Shown here: positions 18,538 to 27,804 of the stretch, in pieces | Layout: each line of letters begins with the position of its first letter | Numbering within the stretch: the first letter of the stretch is position 1 | Assembly (NCBI RefSeq): GCF_014268745.2 | Contig: NZ_JABWRB020000001.1 | Span: 1,922,001 to 1,986,000 of the forward strand | Length of the DNA stretch: 64,000 bases | Reading direction: 5' to 3' | Origin: Pseudomonas zanjanensis | GTDB taxonomy: Bacteria > Pseudomonadota > Gammaproteobacteria > Pseudomonadales > Pseudomonadaceae | Notes under the pieces: generated by a model | Told to the model about the DNA's origin: nothing | Databases searched by the model: none | The model's input: only the letters and a program-made list of their open reading frames with translations | Program-made: the position numbers and the translations under genes

Positions 18538-19491
18538 TCAGCCGATGGGCGGGGCGTCACGCTTGAACACCAAGGCCTTCAAACCACAGGCGGGGTCCGC
18601 ATCTGGAAACTCCGGAGGGTTTGCCAGTCGCTCTTCGAGTGTCAGGCCAGGCGCTTCACGCGTGACGCCTTCGATAAGGAAATCCGGGCCGGTGGCCGGG
18701 TCGTTGCTACAAGCCAATACCTTGCCGTGGGCGGTCAGCAGTTCCGGCAGGCGACGCAATACCCGCTGGTAGTCCTTGGTCAGCAGGAAACTGCCCTTCT
18801 GGAAGGTGGGCGGATCGATGATCACCAGGTCGTAGGGGCCGCTGTTGATCACCTTGCCCCAGGACTTGAACAGGTCGTGGCCGAGGAAAGTCACCTGGCT
18901 CAGGTCGTGGCCGTTCAGGCGATGGTTGTCGCGGCCGCGGCTCAGGGCCGCCCGGGACATGTCCAGGTTGACCACATGCTGCGCGCCCCCGGCAATCGCC
19001 GCCACCGAGAAACCGCAGGTGTAGGCAAACAGGTTCAGCACCCGCTTGCCATTGGCGTTGGCCCGCACCCAGTCGCGACCGTAGCGCATGTCGAGGAACA
19101 AGCCGTTGTTCTGCTTTTTGCCCAGGTCGATCCGGTAACGCAAGCTGCCTTCGGTCAGGGTCCACTCATCGATGGGCTCACCCACTAGCCACTGGGTCAG
19201 GCTATCGGGCAAGTAGCGGTGCTGCACGGCGAGGGTGTGGGCCTTGCTGTGTTGCCAGGCCGGCGACGTGGTCAATGCCATCAGCATTGCGCGCAAATCG
19301 TCAAGATGCGTGGAGTCCGGTTCCTTGAACAGCGAGACCAGCACCACCCCTTGCAACCAGTCGACCGTGACCTGCTCCAGCCCCGGCCAGCAGCGCCCAC
19401 GGCCATGGAACAGACGGCGGGTCTCTTCCGGCACCGATGCCAGGGCGGTCAGCAAATGGTCGTGAAGGGTTTGAAGGGCTACGCAATTCAT
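18538..19491 (-). CDS. class I SAM-dependent methyltransferase, RlmI/RlmK-like (rRNA cytosine methyltransferase type)
   Basis: The 317-residue product has the Rossmann SAM-binding motif L-N-L-F-A-Y-T-C-G-F-S-V-A-A near residue 150, the acidic V-N-L-D-M-S motif after it, and the catalytic-loop motif D-P-P-T-F-Q-K-G near 225, as in the RlmI/RlmK family that makes 5-methylcytosine or N7-methylguanine in 23S rRNA. It lacks the N-terminal PUA domain of true RlmI, so substrate assignment is open. It stands alone, convergent with the LRR toxin gene, with a nested REP element upstream. Confidence 0.8.
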   Translation of the reverse strand: MNCVALQTLHDHLLTALASVPEETRRLFHGRGRCWPGLEQVTVDWLQGVVLVSLFKEPDSTHLDDLRAMLMALTTSPAWQHSKAHTLAVQHRYLPDSLTQWLVGEPIDEWTLTEGSLRYRIDLGKKQNNGLFLDMRYGRDWVRANANGKRVLNLFAYTCGFSVAAIAGGAQHVVNLDMSRAALSRGRDNHRLNGHDLSQVTFLGHDLFKSWGKVINSGPYDLVIIDPPTFQKGSFLLTKDYQRVLRRLPELLTAHGKVLACSNDPATGPDFLIEGVTREAPGLTLEERLANPPEFPDADPACGLKALVFKRDAPPIG

Positions 19492-19554
19492 TCAGGCAAC
19501 GCCAGGGATTCGAAAGGCCGGCATTTTAACCGTCGCCGACCCTGGTGCAATCCC

Positions 19555-19707
19555 TGTGGCGAGGGAGCTTGCTCCCGCTGGGCTCTGTAGGAGCTGGCGA
19601 AGCCTGCGATCTCTTGATCTTGATCTTTCGATTCAATTGTCAGTGGAAAGATCGCAGGCTCGCTTCGCTCGGCAGCTCCTACGGCGGGAGCAAGCTCCCT
19701 CGCCACA
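19555..19707. repeat. nested REP element: GTAGGAGCTG pair inside a GGCGAGGGAGCTTG pair
   Basis: Outer arms GGCGAGGGAGCTTGCTCCC and GGGAGCAAGCTCCCTCGCC enclose a second inverted repeat starting TGTAGGAGCTGGCGAAGCCT and ending in AGCTCCTAC. The inner part also pairs GCCTGCGATC with GATCGCAGGC. The whole unit is the approximate reverse complement of 62202-62361, with the same nesting. Confidence 0.85.
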
Positions 19708-19716
19708 AAGGTGCTA

Positions 19717-20496
19717 CTAGCCGCCGCTTGTGGCCAGGATGCTCGCCACCTGTTGCGGCTGGCAGTTGAGATAGGCCGATCGCTTGAGCCAGCTCGGGTC
19801 CGGGTACCAGGAAAACATGAATTGCCCGCCCTTGAGCTTGTCGATCACCTGGCGCGCCACTTGCGGGCGTACGGCAGGGCAGCCCTGGCTGCGCCCGATG
19901 CGTCCCTGGCGTACGCTCCACAACGGATTCACGTAGTCGGCGGCATGGATCACGATCGCCCGGTCGCGGGCCAGGTCATTGAAGCCCGGCTCCAGGCCAT
20001 CCATGCGCAGTGAATAACCGTGGGCGCCCTGGTAGCTTTCCTGGGTACGAAACAGGCCCAGGCTGGATTGGTAGCTGCCCAGGCGATTGGAGAATTGCGT
20101 GGCGAAATTTTCTCCGGATTTCTGCCCATGGGCCACCAGATCGCGCAACACCAGCTTCTTTTGCCGCAGGTCGAAGATCCACAGGCGCCGGGCCGTGGAG
20201 GGTTGCGAGTAGTCGATGACCGCCAGGTGGCGGGCTTGGCCGGCGCCATTGGCGATGGCGCATTGCATGGCGCTCAAGGCACTTTTCAGCGCCAGGGGAT
20301 TGAGTTCCGGCGCTGCCTGGGCGAGGCTGTGGTAAAGCGTTTTCGACTTGGCCTTTTTTTCCGCCAGTGCCGGGCTGCAAATGATACCCAGGCCCAGCAT
20401 GACCAGGCAAAATCGGCGCAAAAAGCCCGATACAGGCGAAGCGGTTCCAGCGTGGTGTTCGTTCGCGGCATCCCGTCCGATTGTGTTTGTCTGCAT
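19717..20496 (-). CDS. secreted murein L,D-transpeptidase catalytic-domain protein (YkuD_2-like)
   Basis: About 259 residues, with a signal/anchor segment around residues 27-46 (F-L-R-R-F-C-L-V-M-L-G-L-G-I, cleavage near A-L-A-E). The catalytic tail reads V-I-H-A-A-D-Y then R-x-G-R-S-Q-G-C-P-A-V; the Cys is the L,D-transpeptidase nucleophile. Such enzymes make or cut 3-3 cross-links in peptidoglycan or anchor proteins to it. The ATG at 20496 is preferred; a TTG at 20520 is the other option, and neither has a strong ribosome site. The gene diverges from a second L,D-transpeptidase across only 66 bp, which suggests shared control. Confidence 0.85.
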   Translation of the reverse strand: MQTNTIGRDAANEHHAGTASPVSGFLRRFCLVMLGLGIICSPALAEKKAKSKTLYHSLAQAAPELNPLALKSALSAMQCAIANGAGQARHLAVIDYSQPSTARRLWIFDLRQKKLVLRDLVAHGQKSGENFATQFSNRLGSYQSSLGLFRTQESYQGAHGYSLRMDGLEPGFNDLARDRAIVIHAADYVNPLWSVRQGRIGRSQGCPAVRPQVARQVIDKLKGGQFMFSWYPDPSWLKRSAYLNCQPQQVASILATSGG

Positions 20497-20562
20497 GATG
20501 GCGGGTCGTACCTGTCGCAAAATTCACCGTCAACGAGACGGCCATGGATTGGAGTAAAGCAG

Positions 20563-22125
20563 TTGTTCAAAAAGTCCGCATGTTACCTGAGCCTTTTATT
20601 GCTCACGGCGCCATTGGTCGCCAAAGCCGAGGACGGCGACCCGGCTCTGGTGCAGACCACGCTGGCGCAACTGGCGGTCGCGTGCCCGAACGTCGCGGTG
20701 GGCGTCGATTTTCCGACGCAGCTTGACTTACAGGCGTTCTACCAGCAAAACGCAGGCCAGGAAGTCTGGGCGGACGACGAACGACGGGGAGCGTTCCAGG
20801 TCCAGTTGCAGCAGTTGGCCGACGACGGCCTGGATCCGGCTCGTTATAGCCTGCCGGTCGGGGACGCGGTCCAAGGCCTTCATTGCGCCGACATCGCCAT
20901 CAGCCAGCGCTACCTGCGAGCTTTGCATGACCTGCGTTTCGGCTACTTGCCCCAAGACCGACTGGAGCCGGTATGGAAAGCCAACCCACCGCCACAGGAT
21001 CACCCTGCCGTGGTGCTGGCCATCGCCGGGCTGGGCCTGCAAAACCTCGCCGACGCCTTTGAACAGGCGCGGCCGAACCTGGACCTTTACCGCAACCTGC
21101 GCGGTCTCTATGCCCGGCTACGGCAACAGCCGCTGGGCGAATGGCAAGCGGTGCCAGGCGGGCCGTTGCTGCAACCGGACAAACAGGACGCCCGTGTCCC
21201 CGCCCTGGCCCAGCGCCTGTTCAACGAGGGGTACTTGAGTACGCCGCCGCAGGTCAGCGACGAGCATTACAGCCCCATGTTGGTGGAGGCGATGAAGAGC
21301 TTCCAGGCCCGGCATTCGCTACAGGCCGATGGCGTGGTCGGGCCGTGGACCGTCACCGAGCTGAACATCAGCCCGGCCATGCGCCGAGAGCAGTTGCGCA
21401 TCAATCTGGAGCGCATGCGTTGGCTGGCCCAGGACGTGGAAACCGACAGCGTCCTGGTCAACGTGGCCGCGGCGCAGTTGACGGTTTACCAGGGCGGCGC
21501 GCCGGTCTGGCAAACCCGCACCCAGGTGGGCCGGGCGCAACGGCAGACGCCGTTGCTCAAATCCCATGTCACTCGACTGACGCTCAACCCGACCTGGACC
21601 ATTCCGCCGACCATCATGCGCGAGGACAAACTGCCCGAGATCCGCCGTGATCCGGAGTTTCTCACCCGCCACAACCTACGGATCCTCGACAGTGAAGGCC
21701 TGCCGTTGCTGGCGGAGGACATCGACTGGGAGCACCCGGGCAACCTGATGCTTCGCCAGGACCCGGGCCCGAAGAACCCGTTGGGCAAAATGGCGATCCG
21801 CTTCCCCAATCCGTTCTCGGTGTACCTGCATGACACGCCGAGCCAGTCGCTGTTCAGCAAAGGTCCGCGGGCCTTCAGCTCAGGTTGCGTGCGGATCGAG
21901 CAAGTGATGCACCTGCGCGACCTGCTGGTCAGCCCGGCTGAACGGGCCCGCACCGACACCTTGCTGGCCAGTGAATCGACCCACGAGTTCAGGCTGGCCC
22001 GGCCCATGTCGATCCTGCTGGGTTACTGGACAGCACAAGCAGACAGCCAGGGCCAGGCGGTGTACATCCCAGATATCTACGGGCGTGACGCAACGCTGTC
22101 CGCCGCCCATGGTCGTGCGCTGTGA
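20563..22125 (+). CDS. L,D-transpeptidase, YcbB/LdtD type, with TTG start
   Basis: The 520-residue product has a clean signal peptide when read from the TTG at 20563 (F-K-K-S-A-C-Y-L-S-L-L-L-L-T-A-P-L-V-A-K-A, cleavage before E-D-G-D), with GGAG 8 bases upstream. The layout is YcbB-like: an N-terminal scaffold, a peptidoglycan-binding domain near residues 215-270 (F-Q-A-R-H-S-L-Q-A-D-G-V-V-G-P-x-T), and a YkuD catalytic domain ending H-D-T-P-S-Q-S-L-F, then R-A-F-S-S-G-C-V-R-I-E with the nucleophile Cys. It forms 3-3 cross-links in the periplasm. An in-frame ATG far upstream would overlap the divergent gene and hide the signal peptide. Confidence 0.9.
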   Translation: MFKKSACYLSLLLLTAPLVAKAEDGDPALVQTTLAQLAVACPNVAVGVDFPTQLDLQAFYQQNAGQEVWADDERRGAFQVQLQQLADDGLDPARYSLPVGDAVQGLHCADIAISQRYLRALHDLRFGYLPQDRLEPVWKANPPPQDHPAVVLAIAGLGLQNLADAFEQARPNLDLYRNLRGLYARLRQQPLGEWQAVPGGPLLQPDKQDARVPALAQRLFNEGYLSTPPQVSDEHYSPMLVEAMKSFQARHSLQADGVVGPWTVTELNISPAMRREQLRINLERMRWLAQDVETDSVLVNVAAAQLTVYQGGAPVWQTRTQVGRAQRQTPLLKSHVTRLTLNPTWTIPPTIMREDKLPEIRRDPEFLTRHNLRILDSEGLPLLAEDIDWEHPGNLMLRQDPGPKNPLGKMAIRFPNPFSVYLHDTPSQSLFSKGPRAFSSGCVRIEQVMHLRDLLVSPAERARTDTLLASESTHEFRLARPMSILLGYWTAQADSQGQAVYIPDIYGRDATLSAAHGRAL

Positions 22126-22141
22126 ACGCTTGGTTCTGAGC

Positions 22142-22771
22142 TCAGGCGCATGCAATAGCGGGCGCCTGTGTGGTTTCATCAAGCGTTGCGAACAACCGCT
22201 GGCCGATAACGCCGGCGGCTCGCAAAAGCGCTTGCGGATCGGCCGTTTCCGAGTCGAGCAAACGCTGGGAACTCACCACTTGGGCGCCGCAATAACCGAA
22301 AATGCCATGGTCGATCTGCGTGGTCATCGCCTGATCGTAGCCGTGACGTTGAAAGCTGTCGGCATCGGCACCGCCGACTCCCACCAAGTGAACCCGCAAG
22401 TGTTGCAGCTTCTGGATAAACGGTTTGTCGAGGCTGAAATCGAACGCCCAACCGTTGGAAAACACCCGGTCGATCCAGCCCTTGAGCAATGCTGGCATGG
22501 ACCACCAATAAATCGGATAGACCAATACCAGCGCGTCGGCTCGGTCAATCCTGGCTTGTTCGGCCAGCACATCCGCAGGCGGCAGGGCCTCGCGGTGGTG
22601 TACCGCATGGTCGGCGAAACTGAAGCGCGGATCGAAACCTTCAGCGGCCAGGTCGGCAATCTCAAACGTATCTAAAGAGTTGGCCAGGGTAATGCCCTCG
22701 GCGATTTTCCGGGCCAGGCTGTGGGTGAGGGAGCGTGGATCGTGGTGAGCCACAACGATGAGTGCATGCAT
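22142..22771 (-). CDS. NAD(P)H-dependent oxidoreductase, flavodoxin-2/NQO family
   Basis: A 209-residue flavodoxin-fold protein: A-L-I-V-V-A-H-H-D-P-R-S-L-T-H-S near the N-terminus binds the flavin phosphate, and V-L-V-Y-P-I-Y-W-W-S-M-P-A-L-L-K-G-W-I-D-R-V is the NQO1/MdaB-type active-site block. Family members reduce quinones or azo/nitro compounds by two electrons. The ATG at 22771 has AAGGAG 7 bases upstream. The gene diverges from a TetR gene across 82 bp containing two TTAC-N5-GTAA palindromes, so it is very likely the regulated target. Confidence 0.88.
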   Translation of the reverse strand: MHALIVVAHHDPRSLTHSLARKIAEGITLANSLDTFEIADLAAEGFDPRFSFADHAVHHREALPPADVLAEQARIDRADALVLVYPIYWWSMPALLKGWIDRVFSNGWAFDFSLDKPFIQKLQHLRVHLVGVGGADADSFQRHGYDQAMTTQIDHGIFGYCGAQVVSSQRLLDSETADPQALLRAAGVIGQRLFATLDETTQAPAIACA

Positions 22772-22819
22772 GGCGAAACTCCTTCTGGTCACGAGGCCTT
22801 GAAGACAGGTATGCTTAAG

Positions 22820-22846
22820 TTACGCTTAGTAAGTTACGGTTGGTAA
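22820..22846. promoter_or_regulatory. tandem TetR-type operators TTAC-N5-GTAA
   Basis: TTACGCTTAGTAA (22820-22832) and TTACGGTTGGTAA (22834-22846) are two dyads of the same form 14 bp apart, in the gap between the divergent flavoprotein and TetR genes and ending 7 bp before the TetR start. Two dimers could bind side by side and block both promoters. Confidence 0.65.
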
Positions 22847-22853
22847 AGTTAGC

Positions 22854-23477
22854 ATGTCAAGCATTGACGAATATTCGCCGCCTTCACCACGTCGTCGTTT
22901 GTCCCGGCAGGACCGGCAGCGCCAATTGCTGGAGGTTGCCTGGCGGCTGGTGCGGGAGGAGGGCAGTGATGCTCTTACGTTGGCGCGGCTGGCGGACCAG
23001 GCCGGGGTGACCAAGCCCATCGTCTATGACCACTTCATCACCCGATCCGGGCTGTTGGCGGCGCTGTACCAGGATTTCGATGCCCGCCAGACCGCGCTGA
23101 TGGACGCTGCCCTGGAGGCCAGCGACGCCACCTTGCAAAGCCGGGCGGCGGTGATCGCTTCGTCCTACGTCGAGTGCGTGCTGCTGCAAGGTCGGGAGAT
23201 TCCCGGGGTGATCGCGGCGCTGACCAGTTCGCCGGAGCTGGAGCGCATCAAGCGCGAATACGAGGGAATTTTCCTCGACAAGTGCCGCGTGGTGTTGGAG
23301 CCGTTTGCGGGTACCAAGGGCGTCGGCCAGGCTGGTTTGCGAGCGATGCTGGGGGCGGCGGAGGCGTTGTCCAATGCGGCCGCCACCGGGGAAATCAGCG
23401 CTGACGAGGCGAAGCAAGAGCTGTTTGTCAGCATTGTTGCGATGGTGGGTAGGACCGTCGACACCTCTCCAAGCTGA
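22854..23477 (+). CDS. TetR-family transcriptional regulator
   Basis: A 207-residue repressor with a TetR helix-turn-helix at residues ~25-70 (L-L-E-V-A-W-R-L-V-R-E-E-G, then L-A-R-L-A-D-Q-A-G-V-T-K-P-I-V-Y-D-H-F) and a helical ligand-binding C-terminus. It diverges from the NQO-like flavoprotein gene, and the twin operators overlap its own start region, so it probably represses itself and the flavoprotein until a quinone-like or toxic ligand binds. The ligand is not deducible. Confidence 0.9.
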   Translation: MSSIDEYSPPSPRRRLSRQDRQRQLLEVAWRLVREEGSDALTLARLADQAGVTKPIVYDHFITRSGLLAALYQDFDARQTALMDAALEASDATLQSRAAVIASSYVECVLLQGREIPGVIAALTSSPELERIKREYEGIFLDKCRVVLEPFAGTKGVGQAGLRAMLGAAEALSNAAATGEISADEAKQELFVSIVAMVGRTVDTSPS

Positions 23478-23485
23478 GCCCACGC

Positions 23486-23590
23486 TATCGCGCGCAAGCT
23501 TTGCTCCCACTGTCGTTTTGTGTTGCCTGAGAATATCTGCGCCAAAGCCCCAGTGCCCCTGTGAGAGCAAAGCTTGCTCGCGGCCAGGGG
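23486..23590. repeat. REP-like inverted pair (GCAAGCTTTGCTC type)
   Basis: GCGCGCAAGCTTTGCTCCCAC (23490-23510) and GTGAGAGCAAAGCTTGCTCGCG (23561-23582) form imperfect inverted arms around ~50 bp. The AAGCTTTGCTC core differs from the commoner GAGCTTGCTC type elsewhere in the window. It lies between convergent genes. Confidence 0.7.
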
Positions 23591-23658
23591 TTGTTGATTG
23601 AGTACATATCCATTGCTGCGGTAACGGATATGCACACAATCCAACAGCGCAGCGCGAA

Positions 23659-26600
23659 TCAATAAACCTGCGAACGCAACAACTGTTCAATCGTATCGAT
23701 CAGCTCATCATAGGAAACCGGCTTGCCAATGTGCTGATCAAACCCCGATTGCCGGGACTTCTGCATATCCACCGACGCCCCATACCCCGTCAACGCAATG
23801 GCCGGAATGTGTTTGACATGGGGCAACTTACGCAATGCCTGCATCAACTCATGCCCGTTCATCACCGGCATGCCCAAGTCAGAGATCACCACATCGAAAC
23901 GGGCGTCCCGGGCGCTTTGCAAGGCCTCTTGCGGCAGGTCGAAGGCGAGGACCTGGGCGTCTTCCATCTCCAACAGCAGTTTGAGGGTATCCAGCACTTC
24001 GGGAGAGTCATCCACGAGTAGAACGGTCAGGCCGCTCAGACGACCGGATTGCCCATTGCTGGGCGCTTGCTTGGCTTGTGGTTCTTCGAGCTTGCTCAAG
24101 GGCAGGCGAATGGTAAACGTGCAGCCCTTGCCCAACCCATCGGACTTGACCTCCACGCTGCCGCCATGGGCCTCGGTCAACTGCCGCACCAGGGACAGGC
24201 CGATGCCCAACCCTTCGCGTTGATGGGTCGCGTGCTGGGTCTCGGCCTGGCCGAACAGGTCGAACACTTCGTTCAAATGCTCGGCCTCGATGCCCACGCC
24301 GGAGTCCTTGACGTCCAGTCGCGCCATGCTGCCGTCCTGGCTGGCGATCAACTGCACGCGGCCACCGTTGGGGGTGAACTTCAGGGCATTGTTCACCAGG
24401 TTCCAAATGACCTGCTCCAACCGGGTCGGGTCGGCGTTGACGATCAGCACGCCGGGCCCTTCCGGCAGTTCCAGGGTCACCTTGTTCGGGTGATTGTCAT
24501 TGATCACCACCGTGTAGATGTCCTGGAGCACTCGGCCCAGGTCCACGGCCTGGCGCTTGAGCTTGAGCTTGCCGGTGCGCACCCGCGCCACGTCGAGCAA
24601 ATCGTCGATGATTCGCGCCTGGCTGGTCACGGCGTCACAGATGGTGTTGACGGCCTTGGCCGCGGCGCTGACGGTCTTGGTCACCGGCAAGCGTCGTAGC
24701 AATTCGGCGTTGAGCTGGATGAGGTTCAGCGGGTGCTTGAGTTCGTGGGACATGACCGCGAAAAACTCGTCCTTCAGGTGGCTGGTGTTCTGGGTTTCCA
24801 TCAGCCGTTGGGTCTGTTCTTCGTGCAGGCGCTTATGGCCGGTCAGGTCGCGGGCGATTTTCACGTAACCCTGCTGGTGGTCGCCTTGTAGCAAGGTGAC
24901 CTCGCCACTGCAGAAAAAGCGGCTGCCGTCCTTGCGCAGGTGCCAGCGCTCGTCCTCGCTGCGCCCGTTGGTCCGGGCCAGCCTCAATTCGTTTTCCGGC
25001 ACGCCGTCGGCGCGGTCCTGGGGCGAGAAGATGAAGTCGTAATAGGCGCCCTCGGCTTCGGCCTTGGAATGGCCGAAGATCAATTCGGCCCCGGTGTTCC
25101 AGCGAGTGATCACGCCATGTTCATCCAGCAGGATGATGGCGTAGTCCCGGGTGCTTTCGGCCACCAGTCGCATGCGTTCTTCTCCCAGGCGCAATTCTTC
25201 CTCGGCCGCCCGGCGCTTGCTGATGTCGATGAAGGTCAACACCGTGCCGTCGATGTGGTCCTCGCTGGAGCGGTACGGCAGCAGCCGGGCGATGTACCAG
25301 CGGCCGTCGTTGCTGCTGACTTCCCGTTCGATCATGTTCAAGGATTCGAACACCTGGGTGGCGTCCGAAGCCATGTCGGCGTAATCCAGGCGATGGGTGA
25401 TGTCCAGCAGCGAGCGGCCGGTGTCCACCGGCAGCATGCTGAAGATTTCCGTGGCCCTTGGCGTGAACCACTTGATGCGCACGCTGCGGTCGACGAACAC
25501 CGTGGCGATGTCGGTGGAGGCAATCAGGTTGGTGAGGTAATCGTTGATCTTGTCGGTTTCTTCGACCTTGGTCTTGAGCTCGTAATTGACCGTCAACAGT
25601 TCTTCATTGATCGACTGAAGCTCTTCCTTGCTGGTCTCCAACTCTTCGGTGGCTGAGCGCAACTCTTCGTTGATCGCCTGCATTTCCTCATTGGAAGCCT
25701 TGAGCTCCTCGCTGGAGACCTCGGCCTGCTCGATGGTGTCCTGCAGATGCAGTTTGGTGCGTTGCAGTTCCCGTTCAAGGTTGGAGAGGACTTGGTTCTC
25801 GGTCTGGTCGGTGTTGGATTCAAGCTGTTCGGCCGCGTCGACTTCCACCTCATCGAACACCACCAGGACAAAGTCACCGTCGGACTGGTCGTCGCGATAG
25901 GGCTGGGCCAGCAGATCCACCAGGAACCGTCGGCCATTCCGCTCGAGGTTGACCTGGCGCGACTTGACCGCCTGGCCACTTTGGTTGACCTGGAACAGCG
26001 TGGTTCGGATCTCCAGGCGCAACTGCGGATTGACCAGCGTCAGCAGGTTGCGCGACATCTCGCCGCCGACATGGCGCAGGAAGCGTCCGGCGCTTTCGGA
26101 CATGTGCAGGATGTCGGCGTTGGCGTCGACGATCATGCTCGGCGGCGCGGAGCGCTCGATGGCGCGCAAGTGGATGTCGGCAAACGACACCTTGCGTATC
26201 GGGGCGGCCAGGGGCGCAGCCGGGGAGGACGTCGCGCGCACGTAACCGCCGCGAGGCATGGTCGGTGTGCGGCGGCTGCTGGCGGTGCCGTACTTGCTGC
26301 GGAAGATCCGGTTGCGCTTGTCCACTGGCGTAAACAGTTCATGGCAGGCATCGGCCGATTCCGACGAGCCGAGGAACAGATAGCCCCCCGGTCGCAGGGC
26401 GAAGTGGAACATTTGCAGGATTTCGCGCTGGACTTCGCGGTCGAGGTAGATCAACAGGTTGCGGCAGACGATCAGGTCGATCTGCGAGAACGGCGGATCC
26501 GACAGCAGGTTGTGCTTGGCGAACAGCACCCGCTCGCGGATCTCCTTGCGCACGCGGTAGTTGTGGCCATCCTTAAGGAAGTATTGACGCAGCCGGGTCG

Positions 26601-27804
26601 GGGGCACGTCGGTAATGATCGCCTCTGGGTACGCGCCGTTACGGCCCGCAGTAATGGCACGTTCATCGATGTCGGTGGCGAACACTTGCAGCTTGGCGGA
26701 GCTGGCGTCATGCACCAGTTGATCGCTGACCAGCATCGCCAGGGTATAGGCCTCTTCGCCGGTGGAGCAGCCCGCCGACCACACGCGTATTTCCTCGGGA
26801 GCGACGCTGCCGGGCTCGACGGGTTGGAGCAGGCTGGGTAGCACGTCCCGCTCCAAGGCCTCGAATGCCTCACGGTCACGAAAGAAGTTGGTCACGCCGA
26901 TCAGCAGGTCGCCGAGCAAGGCTTTCGTTTCTTCCAGGTGGCTCTGCAGGTAGGCGTAATAGGATGGCAAATCCGCCTGGGCGGTGACTTGCATTCGCCG
27001 TTCGATACGGCGCAGCACCGTGGCGCGTTTGTAATGCTTGAAGTCATGGCCGGTACCGGCGCGCAGTTGCACCAGGATGTCATGCAATGACTGCTCGGCC
27101 GCGGCGGCCTCGCGTTCGGAGGTCGGCGGCTGGGTGTGAATTTCCGGGTCATTGGCGGTGGGCAGGCGGATTGCCTGGGAGTTGTGCCACAGTTCCAGGA
27201 GCTTTTGCGGTATTTCCGCCACTGGCAGCACCAGATCGACCATCTGGGTATCGATGGCCGCCCGGGGCATGCCATCGAACTGGGCATCTGCCGGGGATTG
27301 GGCAATGGTCACGCCGCCTTGTTCCTTGATTCTCGACAGGCCCACGGCGCCGTCGGAGCCGGTGCCCGACAACACCAGGCAAAAGGCCCTTTCCTTGTGC
27401 ACATCCGCCAAGTCGCGGAAAAACAGGTCGATGGCCACGTGCCCGCCCTGGCGGGGTTCGGCCGGGGTGACATGCAGATAGCCGTCATTCATGTGCAGGC
27501 TTTGGGCAGGGGAAATCACGTAGACGTGGTTCTTGCGGATCGGCACCGTTTCGGTGACCTGCAGCACCGGCATCTTGGTCGTTTCCTGGATGATCTTGCC
27601 GGCCAGGCTCTGATGGTCCGGCGCCAGGTGCAGGACGATGACGAACGCCATGCCGTTGTCCTTGGGCATGTGCTCGAAAAACTGTTTGATGGCCTGCAAG
27701 CCGCCCGCCGAAGCGCCGATTCCCACCACCGGGAAGTTCAGGTCACTGGGGCTCAGCTCTCGTCGCTGTGGCACATTGGGAGAGCGTTTGCTTGATGGAC
27801 ACAT
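23659..27804 (-). CDS. CheB-CheR-PAS-histidine kinase-receiver fusion protein
   Basis: This 1381-residue soluble hybrid joins, in order: a CheB-type methylesterase domain (residues ~25-205, with triad candidates S32 in G-A-S-A-G-G, H59 and D151 in S-G-T-G-S-D-G), a CheR methyltransferase (~235-500, with S-A-G-C-S-T-G-E-E-A-Y near 345), a coiled coil rich in E-E-L (~690-760), two PAS domains (~765-1000), a HisKA domain with S-H-E-L-K-H-P-L-N near 1018, a HATPase (N-L-V-N-N-A-L-K-F, G-L-G-I-G-L-S), and a C-terminal receiver with V-I-S-D-L-G-M-P. The kinase motif has K-H where R-T is usual. No CheA, CheW or receptor is adjacent. Such fusions are thought to sense and adapt in non-chemotaxis pathways; the target is unknown. 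Confidence 0.92.
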   Translation of the reverse strand: MCPSSKRSPNVPQRRELSPSDLNFPVVGIGASAGGLQAIKQFFEHMPKDNGMAFVIVLHLAPDHQSLAGKIIQETTKMPVLQVTETVPIRKNHVYVISPAQSLHMNDGYLHVTPAEPRQGGHVAIDLFFRDLADVHKERAFCLVLSGTGSDGAVGLSRIKEQGGVTIAQSPADAQFDGMPRAAIDTQMVDLVLPVAEIPQKLLELWHNSQAIRLPTANDPEIHTQPPTSEREAAAAEQSLHDILVQLRAGTGHDFKHYKRATVLRRIERRMQVTAQADLPSYYAYLQSHLEETKALLGDLLIGVTNFFRDREAFEALERDVLPSLLQPVEPGSVAPEEIRVWSAGCSTGEEAYTLAMLVSDQLVHDASSAKLQVFATDIDERAITAGRNGAYPEAIITDVPPTRLRQYFLKDGHNYRVRKEIRERVLFAKHNLLSDPPFSQIDLIVCRNLLIYLDREVQREILQMFHFALRPGGYLFLGSSESADACHELFTPVDKRNRIFRSKYGTASSRRTPTMPRGGYVRATSSPAAPLAAPIRKVSFADIHLRAIERSAPPSMIVDANADILHMSESAGRFLRHVGGEMSRNLLTLVNPQLRLEIRTTLFQVNQSGQAVKSRQVNLERNGRRFLVDLLAQPYRDDQSDGDFVLVVFDEVEVDAAEQLESNTDQTENQVLSNLERELQRTKLHLQDTIEQAEVSSEELKASNEEMQAINEELRSATEELETSKEELQSINEELLTVNYELKTKVEETDKINDYLTNLIASTDIATVFVDRSVRIKWFTPRATEIFSMLPVDTGRSLLDITHRLDYADMASDATQVFESLNMIEREVSSNDGRWYIARLLPYRSSEDHIDGTVLTFIDISKRRAAEEELRLGEERMRLVAESTRDYAIILLDEHGVITRWNTGAELIFGHSKAEAEGAYYDFIFSPQDRADGVPENELRLARTNGRSEDERWHLRKDGSRFFCSGEVTLLQGDHQQGYVKIARDLTGHKRLHEEQTQRLMETQNTSHLKDEFFAVMSHELKHPLNLIQLNAELLRRLPVTKTVSAAAKAVNTICDAVTSQARIIDDLLDVARVRTGKLKLKRQAVDLGRVLQDIYTVVINDNHPNKVTLELPEGPGVLIVNADPTRLEQVIWNLVNNALKFTPNGGRVQLIASQDGSMARLDVKDSGVGIEAEHLNEVFDLFGQAETQHATHQREGLGIGLSLVRQLTEAHGGSVEVKSDGLGKGCTFTIRLPLSKLEEPQAKQAPSNGQSGRLSGLTVLLVDDSPEVLDTLKLLLEMEDAQVLAFDLPQEALQSARDARFDVVISDLGMPVMNGHELMQALRKLPHVKHIPAIALTGYGASVDMQKSRQSGFDQHIGKPVSYDELIDTIEQLLRSQVY

